Part shown: positions 33,823-45,599 of the stretch, piece by piece | Layout of the letters: each line of letters begins with the position of its first letter | Position numbering within the stretch: position 1 is the first letter of the stretch | Source: Eurosta solidaginis | Taxonomy: Eukaryota > Arthropoda > Insecta > Diptera > Tephritidae | Length of the DNA: 64,000 nucleotides | Direction: 5' to 3' | Assembly: GCF_040869045.1 (NCBI RefSeq) | Contig: NC_090319.1 | Location: 281,949,693 to 282,013,692, forward strand | The notes under the pieces: model-generated | Database searches by the model: none | The model's input: the letters and a program-made list of their open reading frames with translations, nothing else | Told to the model about the DNA's origin: nothing | Program-made: the position numbers and the translations under genes

Positions 33823-34199
33823 GTACGTATATTAGTAGTTTCAGGTCTAGACAGTAAGGCCCGGTTTTTCAGTAGCTGGTTAAGCTAAGCTTAAACTAAG
33901 TTTCCTTAAACTCTACTCAAATTTAAACTCCAGATTTTGAGATATTTATAGTTCTCAAATGAATATTCAATATATTTCTCCAGTTAATATCCTACATTGG
34001 ATATTAAATTGAGGTGGAGTTGAAAAAATGTTCTAAAAGGTGGCACTACCAAAAATAACAGCGGTTTATTGTGAGAAAACAGTAATGAGGCGTTATAAAT
34101 TAAAAATCAATTTAACATGCTTTATTTTATTTTCATAAATCTTGCATTTGAGTCCAATTAGAAAACAACACTTGAGTACAAGTTGGGAACTGACTTTTC

Positions 34200-34647
34200 T
34201 TCAACTTAGTAACAGCATTTTTATATTCAGCGTGCTTTGCACACAGAGTATATTAACTTTGATTGGATAACGGTTGGTTCTACAGGTATAAAGCAATCGA
34301 AATAGATATAGACTTCCATATATCAAAATCATCAGTATCGAAAAAAAATTTGATTGAGCCATGTCCGTCCGTCCGTCCGCCCGTCCGTTAGCACGATACC
34401 TTGAGTAAATATTGAGATATCTTCACCAAATTTGGTACACTAGCTTATCTGGACCCAGAATAGATTGGTATTGAAAATGAGCGAAATCGGATGATAACCA
34501 CGCCCACTGCATATATAAAAGATTTTAAAAAGGGTCGTAGACGAATAAAATAAGCTATATCTTTGCAAAAAAGAGCTTTATATCAATTATTTCATTTCTC
34601 AAGTGGATTTATAACAATAAATAGAAAAAACTTCAAATTTAAATAAA
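34200..34647 (-). repeat. Partial inverted member of the 130 bp-unit repeat family
   Basis: The segment 34240-34470 is a diverged reverse complement of the 3' end of the family as seen at 36740-36930, including the GTCC microsatellite and the stretch around CCAACCGTTATCC. Its counterpart is missing from unit 1. Confidence 0.6.
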
Positions 34648-36938
34648 AACAAGTAAGGAAGGCTAAGTTCGGGTTTAACCGAACATTACATACTCAGCTG
34701 AGAGCTATGGAGACAAAATAAGGGAAAATCACCATGTAGGAAAATTAACCTAGGTCTACCCTGGAATGTGTTTGTATAACATTCGTATCAAATGGAAGGT
34801 ATTAAATAGTATACTATAGGTGGATGCCATTTAGGGATACCGCCATAAAGGTGGACCAGGGGTGACTATAGAATTTGTTTTTACGATATGGGTATCAAAT
34901 GAAAGGTGTTAATGAGTATTTTAAAAGGGAGTGGGACTTAGGTCTATTGGTGGACGCCTTTACGAGACATCATTATAAAGGTGGACCAGGGTTGACTCTA
35001 TAATTGGAGAAATCGCCATAAAGATGTTAATGAGTATTTTAAAAGGGCGTAGGCCTTAGTTCTATGGCTGGACGCCTTTTCGAGATCTCGCCATAAATGT
35101 GGACCGGGGTGACTCTAAAATTTGTTTGTACGATATGGGTATCAAATGAAAGGTATTAATGAGTATTTTAAAAGGGCGTAGACCTTATTTCTATAGGTGG
35201 ACTCCTTTTCGAGATAACGCCAAAAAGGTGGACCAGGGGTGACTCTAGAATTTGTTTGTACGATATGGGTATTAAATGAAAGGTGTTAATGAGTATTTTA
35301 AAAGGGAGTGGAACTTAGTTCTATAGGTGGACGCCTTTTCGAGATATGATTATAAAGGTGGACCGGGGTTGACTCTATAATGCATTTGTACAATATGGGT
35401 ATCAAACGAAAGGTGATAATGAGTATTTTAAAAGGGAGTGAGCCTTAGGTCTATAGGTGGACGCCTTTTCGAGTTATCGCCATAAAGGTGGATCAGGGGT
35501 GACTCTAAAATGTGTTTGTACGATATGGGTATCAAATAAAGGTATTAATGTGGGCTTTAAAAGGGAGTGGTGGTAGTTGTATATGTGAAGGCGTTTTCGA
35601 GATATTGACCAAAATGTGGACCAGTTTGACCCAGAACATCATCTGTCGGGTACAGCTAATTTATGTATATATGTAATACCACGAACAGTATTCCTGCCAA
35701 GATTCCAAGGGCTTTTTATTTCGTCTTGCAGAACTTTTTCATTTTCTTCTACTTAATATGGTAAGTGTCACACACATTTTACAAAGTTTTTTTCTAAAGT
35801 TATATTTTGCGTCAATAAACCAATCCATTTACCATGTTTCATCCTTTTTTTCGTATTTGGTATAGAATTATGGCAATTTTTTAATTTTTCGTAATTTTCG
35901 AAATCGAAAAAGTGGGCGTAGTCATAGTCAGATTTCGGCCATTTTTTATACCAATTCAAAGTGAGTTCAGATAAGTACGTGAACTAAGTTTAGTAAAGAT
36001 ATATCGATTTTTGCTCAAGTTATCGTATTAGGGGCCGAGCGGAAGGACAGACGGTCGACTGTGTATAAAAACTGGGCGTGGCTTCAACCGATTTCGCCCC
36101 TTTTCACAGAAAACAGTTATCGTCCTAGAATCTAAGCCCCTACCAAATTTTACAGGGATTGTTCGAATTATGGCATTAAAAGTATCCTATACAAATTAAA
36201 TGAAAGAGGGCGCAGCCCATTTTGAAATTTTCTTTTATTTTTGTATTTTGTTGAACCATATCATTACTGGAGTTGAATGTTGACATAATTGACTTATATA
36301 CTGTAAAGTTATACAATTTTTTGTTAAAATTTGATTTAAAAATTTGTTTTTTCTAAAAGAGGGCGTGGTCGTTCTCCGATTTTGCTAATTTTTATTAAGC
36401 ATAGATATAGTAATAGGAGTAACGTTCCTGCCAAATTTCATCACCATATTATCAACGACTGCCAAATTACAGCTTGCAAAACTTTTAAATTACCTTCTTT
36501 TAAAAGTGGGCGGTGCCATTGTCCAAAATTTTAGTAATTTTCTATTTTGCATCATAATTTCAACTCACCTACCAAGTTTCATCACTTTATCTGTCTTTGG
36601 TAATGAATTATTGCACTTTTTCGGTTTTTCGAAATTTTCGATATAGAAAAAGTGGGCGTGGTTATAGTCCGATATCGTTCATTTTAAATAGCGATCTGAG
36701 ATGGGTGCCCATTAACCTACATACCAAATTTCATCAAGATACCTCAAGATTTACTCAAGTTAGCGTTTTAACGGACAGACGGGCGGACGGACGGACATGG
36801 CTCAATCAAATTTTTTTTCGATGCTGATGATTTTGATATATGGAAGTCTATATCTATCTCGATTCCTTTATACCTGTACAACCAACCGTTATCCAATCAA
36901 AGTTAATATACTCTGTGAGCTCTGCTCAACTGAGTATA
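34648..36938 (+). repeat. 130 bp-unit repeat family, member 2 (full length)
   Basis: It begins with AAGTAAGGAAGGCTAAG and a hairpin-like GTTCGG...CCGAAC word, then ACTCAGCTGAGAGC. It ends with GAGCTCTGCTCAACTGAGTA, so the ends form a short inverted repeat. In between are about seven 130 bp units and a unique part. Open frames on it lack protein resemblance. The element class is unknown. Confidence 0.7.
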
Positions 36939-37335
36939 ATGATTGTGGCATCGTCCCTTTTATGATTAAGCAATCTTCTGTGTTTTGGGAGCCATAACTC
37001 GAAGAAAAATTAACGGATCGTAATAAAATTGTGTACACATATTCTCCTTATAGCAAAAAATATTTCTAGTAAAAATGGACGGGATCGGTTAAAGACCACG
37101 GCAACTTAGATATACAACAAGTTTAAAAGGGTCGTAGACTAGAATAATAAGCTATAACTTAGCAAAAAATAGTTTTGAATCAATGATATTTCACTTATCA
37201 AGTTTTATTGTAAGAGGAAATGGTGAGACATTTTTATTAAACGGGTGGTGACATGTGTTATGTAGGAGAGTAATTTATCTGAAATGAAATGTACAATTGA
37301 AACTCACGCTGAGTATATAATGTTCGGTTACACCC
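36939..37335 (-). repeat. Second partial inverted member of the same repeat family
   Basis: It ends with the reversed family start (TTCGGTTACACCCGAACTT near 37323-37341) and contains GGGTCGTAGACT as in 34541. Together with 34200-34647 it flanks member 2 in inverted orientation. Confidence 0.5.
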
Positions 37336-37688
37336 GAACTTGGACACCTTTACTTGTTTGCTTTATAAAGCTATTTTTCTCAAGTTGAGCCACTGTTTCG
37401 ATACAACTCTATATCTAGTTATCAAAATGAGCTCTAATGCTACTCACCCCCAACTGCTTGTTGGGTATATGCGACGCCATTGCGAACGAACGCAAATAAC
37501 TGATAGGTCAACTAGAGTTTATCCCTGCCAAATCGGCCGCTAAGCTCAGCTTAAACTTCAATTAAAGTATACTGAAAAACTGCAGGATAATTTTAAGCGT
37601 AGTTTAACTGGCAAACTGAGTTGAATTTGTACGGAAAAACCGAACTTAAGCATACTTAAAATTAATATATTCTTATTTGGTTTTTCAG

Positions 37689-37788
37689 TGATGACAAGAT
37701 TATCGATGTAATCCTAAACGATAGCGAACAGGGCGAGATTAAGGTTACCATACCGCCAAGGTCATGCCACTCTATAGTATATAGTTGA
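37689..37788 (+). CDS. Gba1: Glucosylceramidase B terminal exon 8
   Basis: The acceptor TTTTTCAG is followed by DDKIIDVILNDSEQGEIKVT and IVYS, then TGA. The exon is 100 bases, as in gene A, and in phase with the exon 7 donor. It is outside the duplication, so it is present once. Confidence 0.82.
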
Positions 37789-37849
37789 GTCATCGTATTT
37801 TATGCGTTTGCATACATACTTATTCATATGTTTAATTTCACCTAAAAAT

Positions 37850-37855
37850 AATAAA
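37850..37855 (+). promoter_or_regulatory. Possible polyadenylation signal of glucosylceramidase B
   Basis: AATAAA lies 62 bases after the stop codon. Confidence 0.4.
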
Positions 37856-38107
37856 AAAGTAGTACATAACTACATATGTATGTAAAAAAATGTTTAACAT
37901 TTTTCGAATTTCCTTCGGTACTAGCAGCTGGTATAACGATACAACTCAAGTAGGTTAATTTTAGGTTTTGCCGCATACAGACTTTCAACAGCTGGGAACA
38001 ACTTATTTCTAGTAGCATTTGTGACTCAATTGCATCTGAACGGCACATAGATGGACAATTGTCAAAAAGATCTCCTATTTTATTTTTGAAGAAGATCGTT
38101 ACGTTGC

Positions 38108-38450
38108 GGTTGTTGTTGTAGCGAAGAAGACACAGCCCGAAGGCTTTGGAGAGTGTTATCGATATTGATGCTCCTTTGCCGGATACAGATCCGATACACT
38201 GCGGTAACAAACACCATTAAGGTACTAGCGCGACCATCTCGGGAACGATTTAGTATGACCATATAAAACCTTCTAGACCATACCGCCCTCCCACCCCTAG
38301 ATCCTTGAGGAACTTGGAGTCGCCAGAGCCTCGACTGCTAAAGAATCAGGATTCGCCACTGGTAAGCGAGGTTGAAAACGGGTTGCGGTCAAAGTTTTGC
38401 ATGGATCGGGTAATACAAATATGGGGTTTATCATCAAAACCCTCTCTATG
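38108..38450 (-). repeat. SINE-like repeat, copy 1
   Basis: The repeat starts with a GTT-rich run, that is an AAC tail on the minus strand. It contains CTTTGCCGGATACAGATCCG and CCATTAAGGTACTAGCGCGA. Related copies are at 38451-38846 and 46291-46498. The dense frames on both strands match no known protein. Confidence 0.55.
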
Positions 38451-38846
38451 TTGTTGTTGTTTTTGTAGCGATAAGGACGATCCCAGAAGGTTTTGTGGAG
38501 TGTTATCGATTTTGATGGTCCTTTGCCGGATGCAGATCCGGTACGTTCCGTTAACAAGCACCATTAAGGTACTAGCGCGACCATCTCGGGAACGATTTAG
38601 TATGACCACATGAAAACTTCTAGACAATACAGCCCTCCCACCCCCTAGATCCATGAGGAACTTGGGGTCGCCAAAACCTCGGCTGCTGAAGAAATAGGAT
38701 TCGCTACGGATAGGTGAGGTTGACAATTGGGCGGGAGAAGCTATAAATTGCGCTGGCAGCTCCTAGAATCAATTTGGTATTTTAGTCGCCTCTTACGATA
38801 GGCATACCTGCCGCGGGTATACTCTAAGCCCCCTAACCAGCTGGGG
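38451..38846 (-). repeat. SINE-like repeat, copy 2 (longest)
   Basis: Reading the minus strand, the 5' end CCAGCTGGTTAGGGGGCTTA is tRNA-like but a clean A box/B box pair is not proven. The body and a GCTACAAAAACAACAAC-type tail follow. The repeat is recognised from its recurrence within this window. Confidence 0.55.
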
Positions 38847-38960
38847 ACAAAACCTCACTATCGACAATCTACCCGAAAAATATCGATGCTTTTCCAAAAG
38901 AAAATAGAAAAACACAACTGTCCATAACAATTTTCTTTTGCGGGCGGTGTTGGAAAATGT

Positions 38961-40226
38961 CTAATGCGTTACATCGTACAGCTCATCGTTAAATCTTCTT
39001 CGGTACTCGCTATCGCCAACGCGTAGAGGTCCATAAATCTTTGGAAGAACTTTTCTCTCGAATACTCCCAGAGCCGCTTCATATGATGTTGTCATGGTCC
39101 ATGCTCCTGCACCATATAGCAGGACGGGTACTATAAGTGACTTGTAGAGTATGATTTTCGTTCGTCGAGAGAGGACTTTACTTTTCGATTGCCTACCTAG
39201 TCCAAAGTAGCATTTATTGGCAATAGTGATCCTTCGCTGGATTTCAGAGCTGAAGTTGTTGTTAGTGTTAATGCTGGTTCCCAAATAAACGAAGTCTTTT
39301 ACTATTTCGAAATTATGGCTGCCAACAGTAGCGTGTTTGCCAAGGCGCATATGCGCTGACTCTTTCCTCGTTGACAGCAGGTACATCGTTTTGTCCTCAT
39401 TCACCATCAAATCCATGGTTATCGCTTCTTTTTCCAATTTCGAGTAAGCAGAACTAACGGGTGTTTAGACCGATGATATCAATGTCATCAGCATATGCCA
39501 GTAACGCTTTTATAAAATATTCTTCCAGAGCGGTTGAGTTCTGCAGCTAATATAATTTTCTCCAGTATCAAATTAAAGAAATCGCATGATATGGGGTCAC
39601 CTTGTCTGAAACCTCGTTTAGCTTCGAACGGCTCGGAGAGGGCCTTCCGAATTATGACCGAGCTGATGGTGTTGCTCAACGTCACTTTGCACAGCCGTAT
39701 AAGTTTTGCGGGGAAACCAAATTCAGACATAGCGGCATATAATCAGTTCTTTAGTGCTGTCGAACGCGGCTTTAAAATCGAAGAAAAGTGATGTGTGTCG
39801 ATTATTTTTTCGCGGGTTTTTTCCAAGATTTGGTGTATTGTGAAAAATCTGGTCGATGGTAGATTTACTAGGTCTGAAGCCGCACTGATAAGGTTCAATC
39901 AGCCGATTCACGGTGGGCTTCAATCTTTCGCACAATACACTTAACAGGACCGTATATGCGATATTAAGAAGGCTGATTCCGCGATAGTTGGCACAGTTTG
40001 CAGTATCCCCTTTCTTATAGACTGGGCAAAGAACACTTAGATTCCAATCGTCGGATATGCACTCGTCCGACCATATTTTGCAAAGGAGCCGATGCATGCA
40101 CCTTACCAACTCCTCGAAGCCGTATTTGAATAGCTCCGCAGACAATCTGTCATTACCCACGGCCTTTTTGTTTTTCGATCTGTTTATTGCTATTATAAGA
40201 AAAAAAGGCCTTATGTAAAATAACAT
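38961..40226 (-). pseudogene. RTE-like non-LTR reverse transcriptase relic
   Basis: Minus-strand pieces in order are NYRGISLLNIAYTVL, YQCGFRPSKSTIDQIF and FFDFKAAFDS (40226-39723); GFRQGDPISCDFFNLILEKI (39730-39488); AYADDIDIIGL with the YADD catalytic motif (near 39500-39460); and a C-terminal region with YLGTSINTNN and VPVLLYGAGAWTM (39437-38961). Frame changes separate the three pieces. The endonuclease half is missing. The C-terminal signature resembles transposon proteins of the F52C9.6 type, so RTE is the best guess. Confidence 0.7.
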
Positions 40227-41029
40227 AATCTAGTCTATGTACGCGGGGCTTAAGTGCATTTGACCAGGCGCGAGCAGTTGGCAACGACGTGTCCAAAGTG
40301 AAAAGTTTTATCTTTTAATTTTGATCGGTGTTCCGGGACATTTTTGGATGTTGTGGCGGCAGCCACCGAAGAAACAATCCCCTCGTGTACGAGCACAACA
40401 TTATTGTTTTTTGGGATATTGTGGCGGCGGCCACCGGAGTAACCACTTAGGGTAATATAAATTACCTAACATGGCGACCGTTACACAGGTGGAGACTGGA
40501 AATTTGTTTCATGTGGACCGTGCGGCGTATTTTTTTAATATTTATAGTAAAAATGGCAGTGGCAGTGCGTGGTGACAGAAATAAAATTTGAAATTAATAA
40601 AATTTAACAAAAACTACAATTTTAATAAAATCATAAAATTCAAGCGTACAAATTCCAATAGAAAGATTAATAAAGCTATAATACAAAATTCTATTTACAG
40701 AAATAATCTAAATTCTAATCTACAAACTCAATAAAGCTATAACATAAAGCACTAATTCCAGCAGATATAATAGGAAAAGTAATAAATAGATAATACTAGC
40801 TTTATCCGGCGTACTTTGTAACGTCCGAGGTCGAATGAATGTTGCGTTATTTTATCTTTTTTTGTTTGTTGATAATTTAGTTTATTGTTCTGTAAATTGA
40901 ATTGAATTTTGTACGCATATTTGGTGAAATTTGTGTTTAAAACATTTTATTCTTGTATCTTATTGTAATGTATGTGGGTACACAATATTTTTGGTTTTTT
41001 CGTTCGGTGCAAAGATAAACAATTTTTTT
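40227..41029. other. Unassigned stretch with a tRNA-Arg-like primer site
   Basis: Two imperfect copies of a GTGGCGGCNGCCACCG word occur near 40353 and 40431. TGGCGACCGTTACACAG near 40494-40510 resembles the primer-binding site of mdg1/412-type LTR elements. No gag follows. The remainder is AT rich. The left part may belong to the 5' region of the LOA element. Confidence 0.3.
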
Positions 41030-41424
41030 GGGATTCCATCTCTAGAGCCCCCTCACTAGGGTAGGCAACTTGTCGTTGGTGTGAGGGCTTAGCCGATCTG
41101 CATAGCGCCCGACTATGAGGCGGAGATGTTTAGGACTGGCATCTACGCCGTTTCCCCTCATAGGAGGGCGGCGGGATGTCGGTGACCAAGAACTGCCAAC
41201 CCCCCTAATCCAGGGTGTTATGCGGACCGTGCCTATTGGACGATTTGCAGCCAGGGGATAAATTCGGCTGTATTAGAACGGAGCCTTCCCGATACCGGGC
41301 CACCTCGGGAAGTATTGATGGCCTTACCACAGTAATGGGCGCTGCTGTGGCTTTCGGTTCTTTCCCCGTATATAATACTGGACCGCTGAGCCCGCCTTGT
41401 CGGGCAGGTAGTCGTACGACCAAG

Positions 41425-42734
41425 ATGAACAACTCATTACCAAATTATAATAAGGAAGATGATAAGAGGAGGACTGAGTTGCAAGCCAAGGACGACGAAT
41501 ACGCACTAAGCGATGCGGGGAGCGAGAGTAGTGCTGATTCAAGGAATTCCGTGTTGGAAAAGCACACAAATGAAAATGGAGTAGAAGAGTGGAGAAGGGT
41601 ACGGAGCAGAGGAAGTAAAAGAGCTATCTCGCAGTACCGTGCAGCACTAAGAATTGTCCAACGCCTGGGAGCAGTGGTCGACCCAACATAAGTGGAGATC
41701 GAGCGCTTGGAATGGGCCCATGGGGCGGTAGAAGTAGGTCGATGGCAGTTCAAAAGGTTTGCTGCTAGAAACCGTCTGTTCTGCAACCGGTACGAGGAGG
41801 AAGAAGCGTCGAATGGCAGAATGAAGAGGCAATGTTCGGCGGAAGGCGACAAGCCTGCTTTAAAGAGGCAGAAAGGAGCCAGTCCCAGAGCCACGAGGCA
41901 GGGCAGTCGCATAGACAAGACAAGTAGGCCCAAAGACAGGTGGACCCCAATAGCGAGGTTGCAACTTCCTCGAAAGCTGCGAGTCAGAGGAAAGTTCCAA
42001 CTACGGAATTAGGAGATAAGCCAAAGGGAGATAGCGATAAGGCTCCGGCTTTCTCGGAGGTGCTAAAGGGAGTTAAAGCTAAGACTTCGGCTTTCTCGGA
42101 GATGCCAAAGGGAGTTAACACTAAGACTCCGGCTTTTCGCGATGAGTGATGTGGCAAAGCAGTCACTGACTGTGGCGCTGGTTGATCATAGCAGTCCTTT
42201 CGGACAGATAACTACTGAAAGGTGGAAATCTGTAGAAAGGGAACTTATAAGCTTAATGCTTAAGATGATGCGGGAAGAACCAAGTAAGCCCCTTCCAACT
42301 TTTGATTGGGGGGATTGTATAATGGTGTGAAGATGATAGCGTGCGACAAGATCGCGAGCTTGCGTTGGCTGGAGGAAGTGGTTCCAAACCTCCAAAGGCA
42401 AGGCACGAACGCGCGGTTTGAGGTGGTGCATAAAGCGCAATTCCCCACTGTACCAAAAGTTAAGGTATGGATACCATACGTGATGAAGTCGGAGGATACA
42501 CTGCGACTTCTGCAAAATCCGAATCCGAACATACCGACACGGGATTGGAAGGTACTTACTGTATCTCGGCCTACGGAGGAAGGTCAGTTCTACATCTTCC
42601 AAATAAACAAGCAGGCGGAGGATATATTGTACACGCAGCTTGGAAGAATGTCCTTTGGTACAGGCAAAATTTACATGCGACTCAGGAAAAGAAATCCCGA
42701 GGACAAAAATCTTAACACGCTGGAAGTGGACTAA
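41425..42734 (+). pseudogene. LOA ORF1 (nucleic-acid-binding protein), broken
   Basis: The likely start is the ATG at 41425 (MNNSLPNYNKEDDKRR). The first part is acidic and Ser-rich, followed by a charged region. A stop at 41689-41691 is followed in the same frame by ERLEWAHGAVEVGRWQFKRF. Later pieces (41940-42149, 42142-42330, 42306-42734) are in other frames. The last has WKVLTVSRPTEEGQF and LGRMSFGTGKIYMR, resembling the DUF4780 region of LOA ORF1 proteins. The assignment of that domain is from memory. Confidence 0.6.
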
Positions 42735-42984
42735 GTCGAAAAGGACCTCAAAAGCCTAAGGGAAAAAAGACAGGTGGAGGTAGCCGACGTCACCACGAAG
42801 GTGTTAGAAGAGGACCAACCCCAAATGGTGCTGTTACTTGCACAGAGGAACACCCGACACAACAGTTACAAGAGCCTGAAGGGGGCTTCGAACAATCTGA
42901 ACCAAAAGGGCAAGGGGGAGGACGACGACGTCACGACGAAGGTGCTGAAGGGGGACAAACAGCCCAATGCTGCTGCGAGTCCTA

Positions 42985-44077
42985 CAGATAAACCTCCAAC
43001 ACAGTAAAGTGGCGTCGAGCGAACTCCTCTTAACCCTTGAGGGACGTGGCTCTGATCCAGGAGCCGTGGCTCTCATCGGCGGGAAAGGTTTCTGGACTTA
43101 GCGCGCGCGGATTTGGCGTTTACTATGCGCAAACGGAAGGACGGGTGCGAGCTGTAGTAATGGTAAGGAAACAGCTGCATTCATATATGCTGCCTAATTA
43201 CACTACTGAGTACCTCGTAGTGGTGGCCGTTGAGCAAAGGAATAAGCAGGCACTTATCCTGTCATCCTGCTACATGGGCCATGCTGCGGAGATTCCACCG
43301 ATGGAGTGCAAGAGGCTAGTACTGGACGAAGGGCGCAAAGGGCGGTTGATCATAGGCGCGGATGCAAATGCGCACCACAATGCGTGGGGAGGAGCAGATA
43401 CGAACGAGAGAGGCGAATCTCAATTTTGTTACATCCTGCAAACCAATTTGCAGATAGCCAACAGGGGAAATGTCCCTACATACATTGGTCCAACATCCAC
43501 CAATGTTTTGGATATTACACTGAGCTCCGAACGTTATATATCAAGGTATGATTGGATGGTTCTTGATAGACCATCTTTCTCCGACCATGCGTATATCAGA
43601 GTCAGCATCCCCCTAAAGAGGGTAGAGAAGGGAGGAACCTTTAGAAACCCTAGCTCAGCAAACTGGACTAAATTCCAGAAACACGTAGAAACGAAACTGG
43701 GACAACCCAAAGATGTTGCCAATGTGGAAGAACTGGAGGAGTCTAATGAATTCCTAACTAGGACGCTTAATACTGCGAATAACAAAGCTTGTCCTCTAAG
43801 AAGATTCAGAGGAAAAGCAAAGCCGCCATGGTGGAGCAATGAGCTGAGTCTTCTAAGAAGACGGGTAAAAGATATGTTTAAGCTCGCAAAGACCGCGGAA
43901 AGCGAAGCGTGTCGGGACGAGTACAGGGATCTACTGAAGATCTACAAGCGTGAAATTTCCACGGCGAAGAGAATCTCATGGAAAAGTTTCTGTACGGACA
44001 TAGAGTGCTCCAGCGAAACAGCACGGTTGAGGAAAGTCCTAGCAAAGGGAAATATAGTCCAGGGAAAGGTCATGTAA
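42985..44077 (+). pseudogene. LOA ORF2 endonuclease domain
   Basis: ORF2 starts near 42985 with LQHSKVASSELLLTLE and shifts frame at about 43037. The frame then runs to 44077 with DVALIQEPWL, GADANAHHNAWGG (the GDxNAHxxxWG motif), NVLDITL and FSDHAYI. These are catalytic and structural motifs of the apurinic-like endonuclease that nicks the target for target-primed reverse transcription. Apart from the start, this domain is long and intact (346 codons). Confidence 0.8.
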
Positions 44078-44219
44078 TAGCGAGGAATCCCTTGAGGTGC
44101 TTCTCGATACAAATTTACCATCGGGATATGGTTTAGCAGAGCCAGCAGACAGTACTAACACTTCGATCACGGAGCGGGTAGTGCCGGGCTTAGTGACCGA
44201 TACCAAGATTGAGTGAGCA

Positions 44220-45470
44220 GTGAAGACGGTTTTTAAGTTTAAATCGCCGGACCCAGATGGTATATTCCCGGTCATACTACAAGTTTCAAGTAGGGCGGTC
44301 GTGGAATGGCTTAAAATAATAGTCGATGGGTGCATAAGACTGAATCATGTACCGCACTCTTGGAGAACTGCTCATGTAGCTTTCCTACCAAAGGCGAGAA
44401 AGATCGCTCACGTGTATGCCAAAAATTATAGACACATTAGCTTAACTGCTCAAAACCTTTGAGAGGCTGATAGATGTGTACATAAGGTCCAACGTGGATG
44501 AAAAGCTGCTCTCCACAACACAACATGCGTACACCAAAGGCAAATCGGTAGACACAGCATTACATAGGGCGGTAATAAGCGTAGAGAAAGCCCTGGAATA
44601 TAAGGAATATGCTCTAGGAGTCTTCTTAGACATTGCCGGGGCTTTCAATAATATCTCCAAATGGGCGATTATGGATGGTCTTAATTACATTAAATTACAT
44701 CTAGCAACCCACAATGGGGATTGTACGAGGCCACTGAATCAGTGGACGGGGGAACGCTACAGGGAGTGGCGCTATCACCTCTGCTGTGGACGCTGGTCAA
44801 ACTGTGGACAACTGCTCAGGCGATTTGATGAGGGATCCGGTAAACTTACGGCTTACGTGAATGACGTTGCAATTGTCATAAGTGGAAAGTGCCTTCCAAC
44901 GATTAGCTCTTTGATGGCTCGGGCGCTTCGGGATATTCATACGTGGGCATCAAATGTCGGGTTGAAAGTCAACGCGGATAAGACGGATATGGTCTTGTTT
45001 ACAAGAGGTACAAGGTCCCAAATTGGATCAGGTCTAAGTTAGGAGGGGTGACCCTACAGGAGAAACATTGCACAAAGTATTTAGGAATCATCCTAGGCAG
45101 TAAGCTGTCATGGAAGCTCAACGTGGAGGAGAGGGTGAAGAAGGCTTCAGCGGCACTTTATACATTTCAAAGAATGCTGGGGTGTACCTGGGGCTTATCG
45201 CCCTCTCTTTCTCATTGGGTTTTTACAGCGATTGTAAGCCCTATCCTAGACTATGCAGTTCTTGTTTGGTGGCACACGAAAAGCAACCTACCTCAAAAAA
45301 TTAGAGGGGGTATGCAGACTATCAATGCTTACCATTACAGGAGCCCTGAAAACAACCCCGACAGCTGCACTATATGCCATTCTGCACGTTCCACCTGTAG
45401 ACCTGGTAGCAAAGAACATAGCGTTTACAACTGCAACCAGGCTCGGTGCCTCGGGGCAGCTTGAGCGCCG
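44220..45470 (+). pseudogene. LOA ORF2 reverse transcriptase domain, inactive
   Basis: The motifs appear in changing frames: KSPDPDGIFPVIL, AHVAFLPKARK, then STTQHAYTKGKSVDTALHRA and VFLDIAGAFNN (44476 onward). The catalytic box reads AYVNDVAIV instead of AYADDVAIV, so the first Asp of the pair is Asn. A frameshift at about 45044 follows, then TKYLGIILGSKLSWK. The domain cannot be active. Confidence 0.75.
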
Positions 45471-45599
45471 ACCATACGGCCATAGTAGTATAGCGTCATC
45501 AATCACAAGACGAACAGACTACCTGATTCCCTATCTGCGCTTCGAGGGCGATCTTAAGGCCACAATAGAGGTGGATGGTGTTGGCGCAAAGGTGCTCAA

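Larger units (their letters stand above)
29758..36740. repeat. Tandem duplication, unit 2
   Basis: This is the second copy of the block described at 20965-29757. It lacks the 1.8 kb element and keeps the segment deleted from unit 1. Confidence 0.9.
20435..37788 (+). pseudogene. Gba1: Glucosylceramidase B with duplicated exons 3-7
   Basis: This is a second GH30 glucosylceramidase. The exon order is 1 (20435-20635), 2 (20773-20975), 3-7 first set (21051-25048), 3-7 second set (29844-33822), and 8 (37689-37788). Both exon-3 copies are 319 bases, one more than the frame allows, because of an extra G after ELEI. The acceptor of exon 7 reads AA instead of AG in both sets. Exon 6 has a private +1 in the first set and a net 20-base loss in the second. 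Catalytic Glu codons survive (24086, 24582; 32882, 33376). The shared lesions predate the duplication. No combination of exons gives an intact enzyme, so I call it a pseudogene. An assembly error is the main alternative. Confidence 0.8.

Noticed and set aside
38297..38726. Frames of 86-126 codons on both strands
   Set aside because: They recur in each SINE-like repeat with unrelated flanks, and no domain is present.
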